From IMG/VR virus record IMGVR_UViG_3300022926_000001, positions 1 through 38,463 of that record: 38,463 bases of DNA; one strand, written 5' to 3'. Below, one piece after another: positions 7,216-18,600 of this stretch (the stretch's first letter is position 1; each line of letters starts with the position of its first letter). The notes beneath the pieces were generated by a model that ran no database searches, was not told the DNA's origin, and saw only the letters and a program-made list of their open reading frames with translations. This DNA comes from a virus. The position numbers and the translations under genes were made by a program.

Positions 7216-10200
7216 ATGAGTGTTATACAAATACCAACCAGTTCGACTGGATTTAAGGAAAGTATTATTAGAGATGCTAGAGCAGCTCAGGCTGCTGTAA
7301 ATAGGATGCAAATGACACCTCAGTTGAACCCCAAGGGGATGGTTCAACCGTTAGGTAAAATAACAAATGCTGCTAGTGAGTTTCAGAAATCTATGGACGC
7401 TTCTGCAGCTCGTGTTTTTGCTTTCGGAGCGGCTGTTGGAGTAATTAATGGAATATCCGATGCTTTTAAGGGTATGGTATTAGCAACCGCTCAAGTTGAG
7501 AAATCCCTAAAAGATATTCAAGTTGTAATGGAAGTTTCTGACCAAGCAATGAGAAAGTTTGGAGATGGATTATTTGATGTAGCTAGAAACACAGCAACAT
7601 CTCTGAAAGATGTCGCTGAATCGGCTACAGAACTAGCTAGGCAAGGTTTAAGCGCTGAAGAAACTTTAGCAAGAGTAAACTCAGCATTAGTGTTAAGTAG
7701 GTTGTCAGGATTAGACGCTGTAAAGTCAACAGAAACTTTAACAGCGGCAATAAACTCGTTTAATAAAGAGGGTATAACCCACGAGCAAATTGTTAATAGA
7801 ATGGCGAATGTTGATGCCGCCTTTGCTGTGTCATCAGCTGATTTAGCTGAAGCGATATCTAGAGCAGGAGCTGTTGCTCAGTCATCTGGAGTTTCATTTA
7901 ACGAATTATCGGCGGTGATAACCGCTGTTCAACAAAGAACAGCTAGAGGGGGGTCTGTAATAGGAAATGGATTTAAGAGTATATTTACAAGAATTAAAAG
8001 GAGTGGTGTTAGAGAAGCTTTGGAAGAAATTGGGGTAGCAACAAAAAATTTAGATGGATCTTTTCGTAGTGGAATGGACATAATATTAGATTATGCAAAT
8101 GTATATAAAACTTTATCAGATAGTCAGAAAGCTTATACATCCGAGCAATTAGCGGGGGTTTACCAAATTCAAAATTTACAAGCATTATTACAAGATTTAA
8201 ATAGTGGGTTCTCTATATACAATAAAGCTCTTGGTGTTGCGAATAATACAACAAACGAAGCTATACAAAGAAATGAACAGTTAAATACAACTTTGGATGC
8301 TTTGTTTAAACAAACAACGCTAAGCTCTCAAGAGCTAGCAGCTTCAATTGGAGACTTAGCCCTATCAGGAAACTTTAAAGAAATTCTAAAATTTCTAGAT
8401 AATTTAGCTCAAAAACTAAATTCTATTTTTTCTGAAGAGGGCGGGTCTGATGTAGCTAAAAATCTAATCAGAGGTATTGGTAGTTTTTTAACTGGACCAG
8501 GGTTAGTTATTTTAGGAGCTGCTTTTATAAAAATATTTGGGCTGGTAACAAAGTTCGCAAAAGAAGCCTTTGCGGATATACTAGGGTTAAATTCAGAAAC
8601 TAAAAGGCAGCAATCCTTACAAGCCGCAATTGGGCAAATATTAAGTTCAAATGCTGGAATTTATCAAAAAATACTTGCGGCGGGAAGCAATACAGCAAAA
8701 CAAGAGCAAATAATTTTAAACATTATAAAACAAGAAACCGCAGAGCGCTTAAAACAAGAAGCATTAATTAATAGAATTGCGGCTGGATCAAGACTAGCGG
8801 GTATTGGAGCTTCTGACGCTGGTTTTGTGCCTATGGGTAAAAGGCCCGCTAGAAATAAAGGGAAGAAAACACTTGGAATGGCCAGTGGCTTTTTGCCAGC
8901 TTTCGCTAAAGAATCAAGGGACATACATAAAGGGGTAGGGGGAGCCAGGAAAACTGACTCGCCAGTTTCAACAAAAATAAAAACGACCCCTGGGAGAACT
9001 GAAGACGTTGTGGTAAATACTGGAGAATGGATAGTTAGAAACTATGAGGGGTCGGGAGCTGATGCTGTTTTTAATCGAAATATGGCAAAAGCATATGGGC
9101 TTCCAAATGGTGCTCAAAAAGTAAATGCAGCCTCTGGAATAATACCAAACTTTTCAGGAGGTGGATTTGGGCATGGTAAAACAATTAGCTATACCGCTAG
9201 ACAGCTTGGTGCAAGTAGTAATACGGGAGCAACATCAAAAATAAGTAAATACGCAGACTTGAGTGATAAGTTTACTGGGAAAGTAAAAGTAGAAAGAATG
9301 CCGCAAAATAATTCGTATTTTGAAAAAAAGGCGGCTTCAATAAAAGATAAATTAATCCAGAGAGACCCCAGTCAAAAAGATGGACGAGTAAAGTACACGA
9401 TCAATCAAGATTATAAAAAATTTTTAGAGAGAAGATATAAAGGTTTGATAAACAATGGAGTTTACCGAGGAATTTTTACAAGTGCAGAGAATATAGCTAA
9501 TCAACCAGCATATTCTGGCAAACAGCCAGCAAAAATGAGAAACCTGTTTGGAAGTTTGGTGACTAAATCAAAAGGGTTAGTCGGAGAAAGTAAAGGTAGG
9601 TTCTATTTATCTGGCAGACCTGGTAATCAGAAAGCGTCATTCATACAAGGAAATGATCCTTTTGATATAAGTGTTGAGTCTATAAACTCAAGAGGTCAAA
9701 AAAGATTTAAAAAGTACGAGCAAAAAACCAAAAACGAACAAAATATTACCGCAGTCCTTAAAAAGGGCGCTTCGTCGTTTTTAGATAATTTAATAAATCT
9801 GCAAAAAAAATCTGGACGTAAAGTAATTGGGATAAAAGATGGTAATTTTCAGAATATTAACTTAACACAAGGTGCAGCTGCTATGTTCAGGGGTGGGTTA
9901 AACATGCTAGTTCCAAAAGATACAAAAGTTAGGAATTCCGCATTTAAGAAAGACGGGGAATATACCATCCAAAAAAATCAAGATGCTGGGCAAGGGCAAT
10001 TTGGCTTCCTTAATGCCTCAAGTGGTTATGTTCCTAACTTTGTTGATCGTAGAAATAGATATCAAAAAATAAAAGATGTTTTAGCTGATCCAGCTAATAA
10101 AAATATTAAATTTAATACACCAGCTTTTAAAAAATTAAACATTGAAACGGTTAAAAAAGGCATGGGTGGAGAATTTCAGAAGATGTGGTTGGAAAACTAT

Positions 10201-13200
10201 TTCAAGAAAGGGCTGTCGGGGGATTATAAAATGCTAATGAGAATGGGTTATGATCCAGACCAGCTTTTAAAACTAAGAAAGCATTACAAAAGAGGTGGAA
10301 AAATAAATATAAAAACTCTTTCCAGAGGTTTTATTCCAAACTTTGGCGGCTCATTATTAACAAGTCGTGGCGCTATAACAACCCAACAAATAAATAGACT
10401 AAAAGGTGGAAACCATATTAATAATAAAAAAACTGGAGAAAAACTTTATTTAAATCAATTTACTCCAGATGAGCAATCTGCAATTAAAGCATTTAAAGCT
10501 ACTAATAGTAAAGAGGTAATAGCTCAAAAAGAGCAACAAGCAAAAAAAGCAAAAAATCAATTGAAAACCATTGATGCCTCAAGGCAGGCGACAATGCTTG
10601 TTGCTACAAAAAATTTCAGGCAAAAAGTAGATACAACAACTCAATCAGGAGAAAATAAAGTCAGACTGAAATATAGAGTAGAAGGAATCAAGGATAAGAG
10701 AATAGGTAATCAAGAGACGGCGTTAAGAAATAAAGCTGAAAAGTTTATGCTAGACCAAGCTCATTTAACAGCAATGAAAATGGCTGGAACTGGAAAATTC
10801 GCAGCAAATACACCTATGCCCACTAAGGTTGCAAATGCTGGCAGTATAGGTTCTGCAGCTGGATCAATTTTTGAAACAGCCGTGCAATCACTTGGTAAAA
10901 ACTCATTGTTTACTAAAAATAATGCAACGTTTGATATTCAGGGGTTTCCTGATAACTCGTTAAAGAATTTATTTGGGTATTATAGTCCCTTTGCGGATGC
11001 AAAAATTGGACTAACCCCAGGAACTAAAGCAGATTTTAATAAAAAACTACTAAGTTTGCCAGAAATTAAACAGGAAATCACAGGAAAACAAAGGAGAGAG
11101 CAGGGAAGGGTAGCTTTAAAATCTAGGAAGAATTTATCGAAAGGGTACATACCTAGCTTTTCAAAATTTGCAGACTTTAGGGGTATGAGTGGGCTAGTGG
11201 GTGGTACAGCTTTAGCTGGTTTGTTCGCCGCTAATGCTCACGAAGGAATGGGGGATGACCCTGGAACAGCAGCGTTAATGTCTTCGCTTATGTTTGGAGC
11301 AGGATCCTTTGGGGGTATTAAATCTGGAGATAAATTGAAAAGCATGTATGAAAATGATTATAAACGATACAGCTCCAAAATAGGCAATGTAACATATGAT
11401 TTTCGTAAAAAAGACTATTTAGAATATAATAAATTAGCAAAAGATGTCAATCAAAGAATTAGAGCGGCAAACGAAAAATTAATATCTGTTTTATCTGGCA
11501 AGGCAGAAGGAGGAAATCTGGATGTATTAAATATAGAACAACAAATACAAGGGCTTAGAAAAGAAAAACAAGCTATAGATAAGAAATATATTCAAAAAAG
11601 CGCTGGAGTTAAATCTGCTAGAATGAGCCCAAAAATGATGTCATTAATGAAAAAATATGGAAGGAGGGGAAGACGTGGAAATATGTCCAAGGGTTATTTA
11701 CCAAACTATTCAAGTAAACCTTGGATGAGTAGCAAGCAATTTGCAAGATTCAGCGGAAGTGTTGGTAGATTTAACAAACATGTTGCTCAATCAAAAGCGG
11801 GGTCTATAACAAGCTCACCATTGAGATCTCCTGGCAGAGATAATTTGTTTTCATTTTCTAGAAGAAGGCAGGAAGAATCACTGGGAAATATAAAACAATA
11901 TATAAACTCAGATTTTTTTAGATCTTTAGATCCAGATATTCAATCAAGAGTTGTGAAGTTTTATAACAAAAGAATGTCTGGTTTTAAGAAAAATCAGCAG
12001 CCTGAGTATCTAAAGGACGATGCTAGATCTAACGCTAGAACGATGAATTTTGTAGGGGGTTATGTGCCAAATTATTCAAACCCTTTAATGGATGCCTTAT
12101 CTAGAGAAAAAGGAGCTTTAAGTGCTAGAGGTATTTCTTCTAGCGCTATAAGAGTGGAGCAGAGTGCTAAACTAAAAAGCTCGATGAATCCAGAAGGTTT
12201 GGCTGTCACGAATAAGATAGATGAGCCCTTGGGTGTTGACCAAGGCATATCGAGAGCAAAGAGAATGGGTATAGACCCTAAAACTCATGGAACGACACCA
12301 AATTTCGCTGTCCCGTTTTTACCTTTACTAAAGCCATTGGTAAGCGGTTTAGCTACTGCGCTTGCGTTTGGAATTGACCCACTAGTAAAAGCTCTTAAAA
12401 GCACAGGTAAGTTTGTTAAAAAACAAGGGTCAAAAACCATGGGAGGAATGGGAGAAATGGGTGCAATGGAAATGGGTTTCATGTTTGGCGGTCCGATGAT
12501 GGCAGAAATGTTGAAGAATGGTAGAGGTGAGGGACAATTGCCTGGATCAACAGGTGTACTAACAGATGCTCTAGAATATGGATCAATGGGAGCTCTTCTA
12601 GGTAAGCGGGGCATGCTTGCTGGTGCGGCTGGTGGTGCATTAGCGGGACTGTCAAGAATGTCAGAAAGAGATCTTCAAGTAGAAGCATTTGAAAAAATAA
12701 TAAAACAAAAAGAAAAATTAGATAAAACATTGCAAGATTCTCAAGCTATTCAAAATTATGCAAGTGGAGTAGTTGGATTAAACGAAGCTTTGAAAAAAGG
12801 AGATTTTGAAGGGGTTGCCAGAGCTCAAGATATGATTTATGAGGCTATGAGTAACGCAAGTGATCCAGAATTGATAAAGAGGCTTGGAGACTTACAAAAT
12901 TCATCAAAAACTGCTGAAGAAAAATTACAAGCTCTAAATAAAGAAATGGATAATCTAGGAAAAAGAGCGAACACGTTACAGGGTCTCATCGGAATTGCTG
13001 AAGATTTGCCAACAGAAAAAAGTTCTGGAGATAATTTAGGTCTAGTAGATAAAGCTCAAGAAGTAGTAGCTCAGACTGGAGCTAGGCTTTGGTCCGCGAG
13101 TAAAGATTGGTTCAATCTCGATTTTAGAGGTATGTGGAAGAGAGCATCTGAGGCGGGAAATCAGGTTGTGTCGAATAATAGCGATAGGGATGCTTTTAAT

Positions 13201-15621
13201 ACAGACGATGGGACTGGGAAAGAAAGAGCTGATAGTATCACAAAAAAACTATTAGGAGATATGAAGAATAGAATTAAAATGGAAGAAGAAGCAAGGGTTG
13301 CATCTAGATTGAGTGGATCGAGAACCACAAATAATTTAAAAAGCGATTTAAGTAGCACACAAAAACTTAGAGATTTATTAATTCAACAAGCTGAAAATGA
13401 GTCGAAAGGAATTATTGACTCAGAATCTTTAAAGAGAGAAATAAGAAACATGCAGAATTCAGATTTTCAATTCGGTGCTATTGGAGATAAAGTTAAAGAA
13501 ATCGCAGAGTGGGATATAGATGTTACTGATAAAATAAATTTATTAGACAAAGAAATTGAAAATTTAGGTAAAACAATAAATATAACCAGCGGATTAATCG
13601 GAAAGTCTCAAGAAGAGATTAAAAAGGGGATGAATACAGATATGTCAATTAAAGCAGCTGCAGAAGTTGTAAAAAACTTAAATATAGCTGAAAAAACCCA
13701 AAGAGAGCTTGAGCATTTAACAAGCAACCAAATTTCAGATCCGCTAGCAGAGTTTAAAGATCAAGATGATGTAAGATCAATTCAAAGATCTCAGACTATA
13801 AAAGCGTATAGTGGAGAAGATGAAGCAAGTACAAAAAGTTTAATGAACGAAATGGTTAACTCAAAAGTATTAAAAAATGCTTTAAGAGTAGCAGCTAATG
13901 AAGAATCTGAGAGAGCTAATACACTTGCTCAAACTTCAGTTTCGTCTGTAAGTCAACAATCAGAGCTTGAGAAAAACTCTAATAATGCATACAAAGCAGT
14001 AAAGGCTCAGTTCGATCAAATGAAGAACGCTCAAAAAGTTTTTGATGAAATGAAAACAAACTATCGTCAGGAATCTTCATTAAGAGACTTTCAAAGAGAC
14101 ACTAAATACCAAGCAAAAATAAGCGCGAACGATTTTATGAGTTCGAGAGGTTATCTTTCTGAGCGTGGATATGAAGATAGATCAAGCCAAATTCAAAAAA
14201 ATTCAGTAATTGAAAATCAATCGAACAAATTAAATGAGCAGTTATTAACTTTAGCAGACTCGTTTACAGATATGACTTCGTTATTTGACCCCTCAGCCTC
14301 ACAAAGAGCAGAGTTAGGATTAGGACAAGAATCTGACAGGAAAGGTCTTGGTAAATTTGAAGACGAAGAGCAGAAAAGGCTTAGAAATGAAAGTCAGCAA
14401 ATAGCAACCATTATGAAGCAGTTTGCTGCAGAAAATAAAGATGGAAATATAACTTTATCGGAAACCAAGGGGGTAATTGAGAAATTGAAGATGGTAGGAG
14501 AGAAAGGTAACTTGATAGCTCAAACCGCGTATAATTTAGAAAGAGCAAATGGACGAGAAACAATAGCTCAATTGAATAGAATTTCTTTAGAGGCTATGGC
14601 GGCCAAGGCTCAAGCAGCTAGTAATAGATTGGCTAGTCAAGGAGGTGCACTGCTTGGACCACAAGAGCGAAAAAATAATTCTGAATTAAGTATAGAAGGA
14701 GCTACTAAGATGGAGGAGATGAAAAAGACTGCTAGCGCTGTAACATGGGATTTAAAAGAGGGCAAAACACCATCTAACAATAGTGTGTTTGGGAACGGAT
14801 TGCCTGGTAATGCTGGCGATAACACGATAGGAGCGATGGGAGCTGAAGCTATTCATGCATTTAGAAAATTAGCTGACACGCTTGGCGTAAACGAAACAAT
14901 GTTTACAGGAATGAACGAAGATATGGCTAATTATATAGTAGCTTTAGAGAATGCAAATAATTGGTTCTCTGACTTACAAAAATTTGACCCACAATCAGCT
15001 GAAAAGCTAAAGCCAATTTTTGAAAAAATGAAAAGCAGAATGGATGAAGATTTAAAAATAACGCAAAATTTTGCTAAAAATTTACAAAATATAGCTGATA
15101 AAACAAATAATATAAACCCTAAAGACTTGAAAGACCCAATGGACAGATTAGGTCAAACGATATCAAATAAATTAGACGCTGGTATTAATATAACGAATAT
15201 AGAAGCTAGTATAACGACCCCCTTAACCTCAATAAAAGACGAGATAATAAACCAAACAGCAGAGATTATTAAACTACAAGAAGGAAATGGTGAAAACGAA
15301 GGAGAAGGTGATGGTAATGGAGGGGGCGAAGGGATAGATTTTAAAGAGCTAGCCGCATCAGTAACCACTTTTTCTGAATCTATAAATCAATTGGCGGATT
15401 TTCCAAAAACATTAATGGACACATTAAGAGAATTAGTAATCAAGCACGAAGTGACTGGTGGTATAAAATTTGATTTTAATTCTGATGTAGTAAGGGGGCA
15501 GTTAACTCCTGTAATGATGCAAACATTAAAAAACCTACTTCAAGATGGAATGATTTTAGATTACTTGGCAAATGCTTTGGCCCCAAGAATACAATTAAAA
15601 AACAAAACCGCACCTCAATAA
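7216..15621 (+). CDS. Tail tape measure protein with repeat-linked modules
   Basis: A 2801-residue protein. Residues ~50-360 look like the phage-tail minor/TP901-type tape measure core (AFGAAVGVINGISDAFKGMV, SATELARQGLSAEETLARVN, AVITAVQQRTARGGS). Hydrophobic segments near 417-445 and 1700-1830 fit the membrane-active parts of tape measure proteins. Residues ~556-1697 hold eight copies of a G-(Y/F/I/T)-x-P-(N/S/A)-(F/Y) motif separating distinct modules, two of which look like PD-(D/E)XK nuclease folds. Before the second copy, VVVNTGEWIVRNYEGSGADA is a conserved tape measure-like segment. Residues ~1830-2700 are coiled coil. Tape measure length sets tail length; at about 0.15 nm per residue the tail could exceed 400 nm. 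The protein scaffolds the tail tube and is probably ejected with the DNA. Confidence 0.93.
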   Translation: MSVIQIPTSSTGFKESIIRDARAAQAAVNRMQMTPQLNPKGMVQPLGKITNAASEFQKSMDASAARVFAFGAAVGVINGISDAFKGMVLATAQVEKSLKDIQVVMEVSDQAMRKFGDGLFDVARNTATSLKDVAESATELARQGLSAEETLARVNSALVLSRLSGLDAVKSTETLTAAINSFNKEGITHEQIVNRMANVDAAFAVSSADLAEAISRAGAVAQSSGVSFNELSAVITAVQQRTARGGSVIGNGFKSIFTRIKRSGVREALEEIGVATKNLDGSFRSGMDIILDYANVYKTLSDSQKAYTSEQLAGVYQIQNLQALLQDLNSGFSIYNKALGVANNTTNEAIQRNEQLNTTLDALFKQTTLSSQELAASIGDLALSGNFKEILKFLDNLAQKLNSIFSEEGGSDVAKNLIRGIGSFLTGPGLVILGAAFIKIFGLVTKFAKEAFADILGLNSETKRQQSLQAAIGQILSSNAGIYQKILAAGSNTAKQEQIILNIIKQETAERLKQEALINRIAAGSRLAGIGASDAGFVPMGKRPARNKGKKTLGMASGFLPAFAKESRDIHKGVGGARKTDSPVSTKIKTTPGRTEDVVVNTGEWIVRNYEGSGADAVFNRNMAKAYGLPNGAQKVNAASGIIPNFSGGGFGHGKTISYTARQLGASSNTGATSKISKYADLSDKFTGKVKVERMPQNNSYFEKKAASIKDKLIQRDPSQKDGRVKYTINQDYKKFLERRYKGLINNGVYRGIFTSAENIANQPAYSGKQPAKMRNLFGSLVTKSKGLVGESKGRFYLSGRPGNQKASFIQGNDPFDISVESINSRGQKRFKKYEQKTKNEQNITAVLKKGASSFLDNLINLQKKSGRKVIGIKDGNFQNINLTQGAAAMFRGGLNMLVPKDTKVRNSAFKKDGEYTIQKNQDAGQGQFGFLNASSGYVPNFVDRRNRYQKIKDVLADPANKNIKFNTPAFKKLNIETVKKGMGGEFQKMWLENYFKKGLSGDYKMLMRMGYDPDQLLKLRKHYKRGGKINIKTLSRGFIPNFGGSLLTSRGAITTQQINRLKGGNHINNKKTGEKLYLNQFTPDEQSAIKAFKATNSKEVIAQKEQQAKKAKNQLKTIDASRQATMLVATKNFRQKVDTTTQSGENKVRLKYRVEGIKDKRIGNQETALRNKAEKFMLDQAHLTAMKMAGTGKFAANTPMPTKVANAGSIGSAAGSIFETAVQSLGKNSLFTKNNATFDIQGFPDNSLKNLFGYYSPFADAKIGLTPGTKADFNKKLLSLPEIKQEITGKQRREQGRVALKSRKNLSKGYIPSFSKFADFRGMSGLVGGTALAGLFAANAHEGMGDDPGTAALMSSLMFGAGSFGGIKSGDKLKSMYENDYKRYSSKIGNVTYDFRKKDYLEYNKLAKDVNQRIRAANEKLISVLSGKAEGGNLDVLNIEQQIQGLRKEKQAIDKKYIQKSAGVKSARMSPKMMSLMKKYGRRGRRGNMSKGYLPNYSSKPWMSSKQFARFSGSVGRFNKHVAQSKAGSITSSPLRSPGRDNLFSFSRRRQEESLGNIKQYINSDFFRSLDPDIQSRVVKFYNKRMSGFKKNQQPEYLKDDARSNARTMNFVGGYVPNYSNPLMDALSREKGALSARGISSSAIRVEQSAKLKSSMNPEGLAVTNKIDEPLGVDQGISRAKRMGIDPKTHGTTPNFAVPFLPLLKPLVSGLATALAFGIDPLVKALKSTGKFVKKQGSKTMGGMGEMGAMEMGFMFGGPMMAEMLKNGRGEGQLPGSTGVLTDALEYGSMGALLGKRGMLAGAAGGALAGLSRMSERDLQVEAFEKIIKQKEKLDKTLQDSQAIQNYASGVVGLNEALKKGDFEGVARAQDMIYEAMSNASDPELIKRLGDLQNSSKTAEEKLQALNKEMDNLGKRANTLQGLIGIAEDLPTEKSSGDNLGLVDKAQEVVAQTGARLWSASKDWFNLDFRGMWKRASEAGNQVVSNNSDRDAFNTDDGTGKERADSITKKLLGDMKNRIKMEEEARVASRLSGSRTTNNLKSDLSSTQKLRDLLIQQAENESKGIIDSESLKREIRNMQNSDFQFGAIGDKVKEIAEWDIDVTDKINLLDKEIENLGKTINITSGLIGKSQEEIKKGMNTDMSIKAAAEVVKNLNIAEKTQRELEHLTSNQISDPLAEFKDQDDVRSIQRSQTIKAYSGEDEASTKSLMNEMVNSKVLKNALRVAANEESERANTLAQTSVSSVSQQSELEKNSNNAYKAVKAQFDQMKNAQKVFDEMKTNYRQESSLRDFQRDTKYQAKISANDFMSSRGYLSERGYEDRSSQIQKNSVIENQSNKLNEQLLTLADSFTDMTSLFDPSASQRAELGLGQESDRKGLGKFEDEEQKRLRNESQQIATIMKQFAAENKDGNITLSETKGVIEKLKMVGEKGNLIAQTAYNLERANGRETIAQLNRISLEAMAAKAQAASNRLASQGGALLGPQERKNNSELSIEGATKMEEMKKTASAVTWDLKEGKTPSNNSVFGNGLPGNAGDNTIGAMGAEAIHAFRKLADTLGVNETMFTGMNEDMANYIVALENANNWFSDLQKFDPQSAEKLKPIFEKMKSRMDEDLKITQNFAKNLQNIADKTNNINPKDLKDPMDRLGQTISNKLDAGINITNIEASITTPLTSIKDEIINQTAEIIKLQEGNGENEGEGDGNGGGEGIDFKELAASVTTFSESINQLADFPKTLMDTLRELVIKHEVTGGIKFDFNSDVVRGQLTPVMMQTLKNLLQDGMILDYLANALAPRIQLKNKTAPQ
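9154..10020 (+). other. Tape measure module A, possible PD-(D/E)XK nuclease fold
   Basis: Between the second and third GYVPNF-type motifs (residues 647-935) lies a module with Glu791 (VGESKGRFYL), Asp817 (DPFDISVES) and Glu835-Gln-Lys837 (KKYEQKT), in the order E, D, (D/E)xK of PD-(D/E)XK nucleases. A helix (KKGASSFLDNLINLQKK) and a strand (RKVIGIKDG) follow, as the fold predicts. Assignment is by eye. Confidence 0.4.
10345..11136 (+). other. Tape measure module C, likely PD-(D/E)XK nuclease fold
   Basis: Residues 1044-1307 hold GSAAGSIFETAVQSLGK with Glu1220, then ATFDIQGF with Asp1240, then SPFADAKIG with Asp1261-Ala-Lys1263. Helix Glu, strand Asp and D-x-K are all present, with suitable spacing of about 20 residues each. 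The match is better than for module A. Whether it is active or only a structural relic is unknown. Confidence 0.5.
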
Positions 15622-15630
15622 TAAATTTAT

Positions 15631-18600
15631 ATGAATTTTGATAATGTAAATATATTAGGAATATCATATCAAAATATTGATTTCGAATCTAATTACATAT
15701 TTCACAAAAAAAAAGCTATTACTTTAAGTGGAAATTTTTTAGACTTAGGAAACGATAGTGGGGTAAAAAATATTATTGAAGCTTATAGTGATTTAATTGA
15801 AATTGAAAATGCTTTAAATTTAACAGACTCATCTATAACCCATAATCTTCAGGAAATTTTTATTAATAGTGTTTCCTATGGAGAGGGAACTGTAGAAAGT
15901 ATTGCTATATCTGGAGAACATATACAGACAGCGGAGTTTCAAGCAACTTTGCTTTTTGTCGAAGAAGGAGATTTAAATAAAATATTTATATCCAAAAATT
16001 CTTCTAGTAGTGAAAGTTTTAATTCTTCAGGTTTAACAAATGAGGATTTGAAGTATTTAGATTCTTTTGATGAAAATTTCAATTTTGCAACTTCTGGATC
16101 TCAAAAATCTGTAAGTCATGAAATAAGCTGCACGTTTAAAAAAAGAAAATCTTTAATACCTTACAGAAAAAACGTATGGAGTAACTCCTCGATACAAAAA
16201 TCTAAGTTAAAAAACTTAAACAATAAGGGAAAAGGTTCTATTAAAGTTTTAGCTGGAGAAACCGCTAGTCATCAAATTTTTCTGGAATCTGGAGATTATA
16301 TATTAGAGCTAGAATACCTTGGGCAGGATTCGCCCATATGGGGCCAAGCAAGCGTGCAATGCGAAAGCAAAACAGAAAATCTACCAGATGTATACTCTCA
16401 TAGAGAAATAGAATTCAATGTAGATGTAGACAAGAATGTAAATATAAATTTAATCGCGAATAATACTATTAATACTTTTTTTGATAATATTAAACTGTTC
16501 AAGAAAAGTGAAATGCCTTTAGAGAAGGCGAGGCAATTTGTTAATTTTATTTTCTCAGAATCTCCAGAATACCCAATAATAAATGATCAATTTGGAGAAA
16601 ATTATTCAGATGTAAGTTTATACGAAAGGTTAAATTCAGAGGAGTCGTTTGACGGTATAAATAACTCATACTCTGTTGCTAAAAATCTACAGTATAACGA
16701 AACAGACTCTACAAAACAATACTCAAGGAGACTTTCCTCTTCTATTAATTTTGAAGGCAATGGGGTTGTTATTATCAGGGAGTCTATAGAAATTAAAATT
16801 TTAAGGGAGAAAACCGAAACAAAATTAAAAAATTTTTTACAGCTAGAATTAGCTGGGTCCAGGTCAAGAGGTCAAAATCTACTTGATGAATACAAGCAAT
16901 TAAATGTGGTAACATGTCCAACTCCAACAGCCACCGAGTTGATAGAGGATTTGTTTGGTTTTTCGGAATCTTTGAGCGTTGAATACGATTTCGATTCGGG
17001 CTTAGCAAATGCAGAAGTTTCTTATTCAAATGATCCAGACAATCAAATTTACTCAGGATCAGCTTTTAAGGTAACGCAATCTAGGTCGATTGAATTCAAT
17101 CAAGGGTTTGAGATTGTTAGGTTGTCTGGGGATATTATTGGCCAAGGCGACGATATTGATACTAAAAATCAAAACGCAAAGAAAGGCTTGCAGTTTATTG
17201 TAGAGAGCATAAACTCAACACTGAGAGAGATAGAGAGTAGATATAAATTAGATTATTATTCAACTCCAACGACAACCTCTACGGAAATAAAAACCAAGTT
17301 ACTAGAGACGAATAAAACTCTATCATTTAATGATGTAAGTGGAGCTATATCTTATTCTTACTCTTTTAGTAATGAGAGGGGGGTTTTTGATTTACCAGAA
17401 GATCAAAAAGACAGGGTTAAAAAATATGAAATTAAAATAGACCATCAAAATAGAATTAATTTATTCAATGAGTTTTCAATAAATTGCTTTAGAATAGCTC
17501 AAGTTATGGGAGACTTGTTTTCTCCAAAAGTTACAACAATAGAAATAACATTACAGGGCAGGAGTGGTACCACATTAGGAATTCTGAAACAAAGTGCTAT
17601 AAGTATATTAGAATACAAAAATTTGTTGTTTGGAGAAATATCAAAAGGTACAAAAGATGATATTATAAATAGTAATGAAAATAAATTTTTAGTAGACGAA
17701 AATTATTCTTATGACCCAACAGAAAATAGATTAAGCTACAGCAGGTCGATATTAGATGTATCAGATTGCCCGACTTCAAGTATAGGTAATGGATATCCAT
17801 GGACATACCAGGCAGATTTTGAAGAGCCGACGGAACCAACCAGAACCACCTTTGAGTATGAGCCTATAGAATATAACTTCGCTGAAACTCCGAGTGAAAG
17901 CGGGTTTAAATTAGATGCGGATGACTACGAACTAGAATACCCAGAGCCAACTTTAACAGATTTTATCTCTGAAGAGGTGCCGCCTCCTACATTTCTAGAA
18001 GCTCCAGTTGTTACTCGAACTAGTTATCCAGAAATCTCGCAAACACCAACGACCAGCGAAAGTCCAGAAGCTCAAGATACGACAGATAGAATAGTTGAAG
18101 TTTTCGTGCCTGAAAACTGGAATAAAACTATTAGCGAACTAGTTCCAGGGGGTACAATATTGTCAGGAAAAAGATGTTTCGATCAAAGTGGGGGGCCGAA
18201 TAATTTAATTGAAAATATTATCTCCACATCTTATGCTTTTTCAACAAAGGTTAAAGATTGCATAAGGGGTGGAGATGGTGAACCTTGGTACAGTTTCACA
18301 TTTTCTATACCAAGAGATCAAAGTTTTACTCCGCCGCACAGTGATAACTGTCAGTTTTTTCATGTGACAGTTCCAGATTTTTATGATGAAAATTTAAACT
18401 GTTTATTAAAGGAAAATGGTGTTTGCATAGGAGATAGTAGTAATTTAATTGGATATCACATTGCACCTGGAACTTTTATATATAGTAATTTATATAATAG
18501 TGAAACATTTATTATAGCCGCTCAAACATATAATAATAACCATCCTTATTTTTATAGAGGGGAAGTTGTTAATGGAGAAGTTAGTTTTCAGATATGTAAA

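Larger units (their letters stand above)
8881..12306 (+). repeat. Eight dispersed GYVPNF-type motifs in the tape measure protein
   Basis: Copies are SGFLPAF (residues 557-563), SGIIPNF (640-646), SGYVPNF (936-942), RGFIPNF (1037-1043), KGYIPSF (1309-1315), KGYLPNY (1492-1498), GGYVPNY (1614-1620) and GTTPNF (1692-1697). Spacing varies from about 70 to 290 residues. They mark module borders rather than a regular repeat. Most are preceded by Ser or a basic residue, which would suit a linker or a processing site; that role is inferred. Confidence 0.85.

Noticed and set aside
8664-15368. Several reverse-strand frames within the tape measure gene
   Set aside because: Mirror images of a long gene with strong codon bias; no start signals or recognisable domains.
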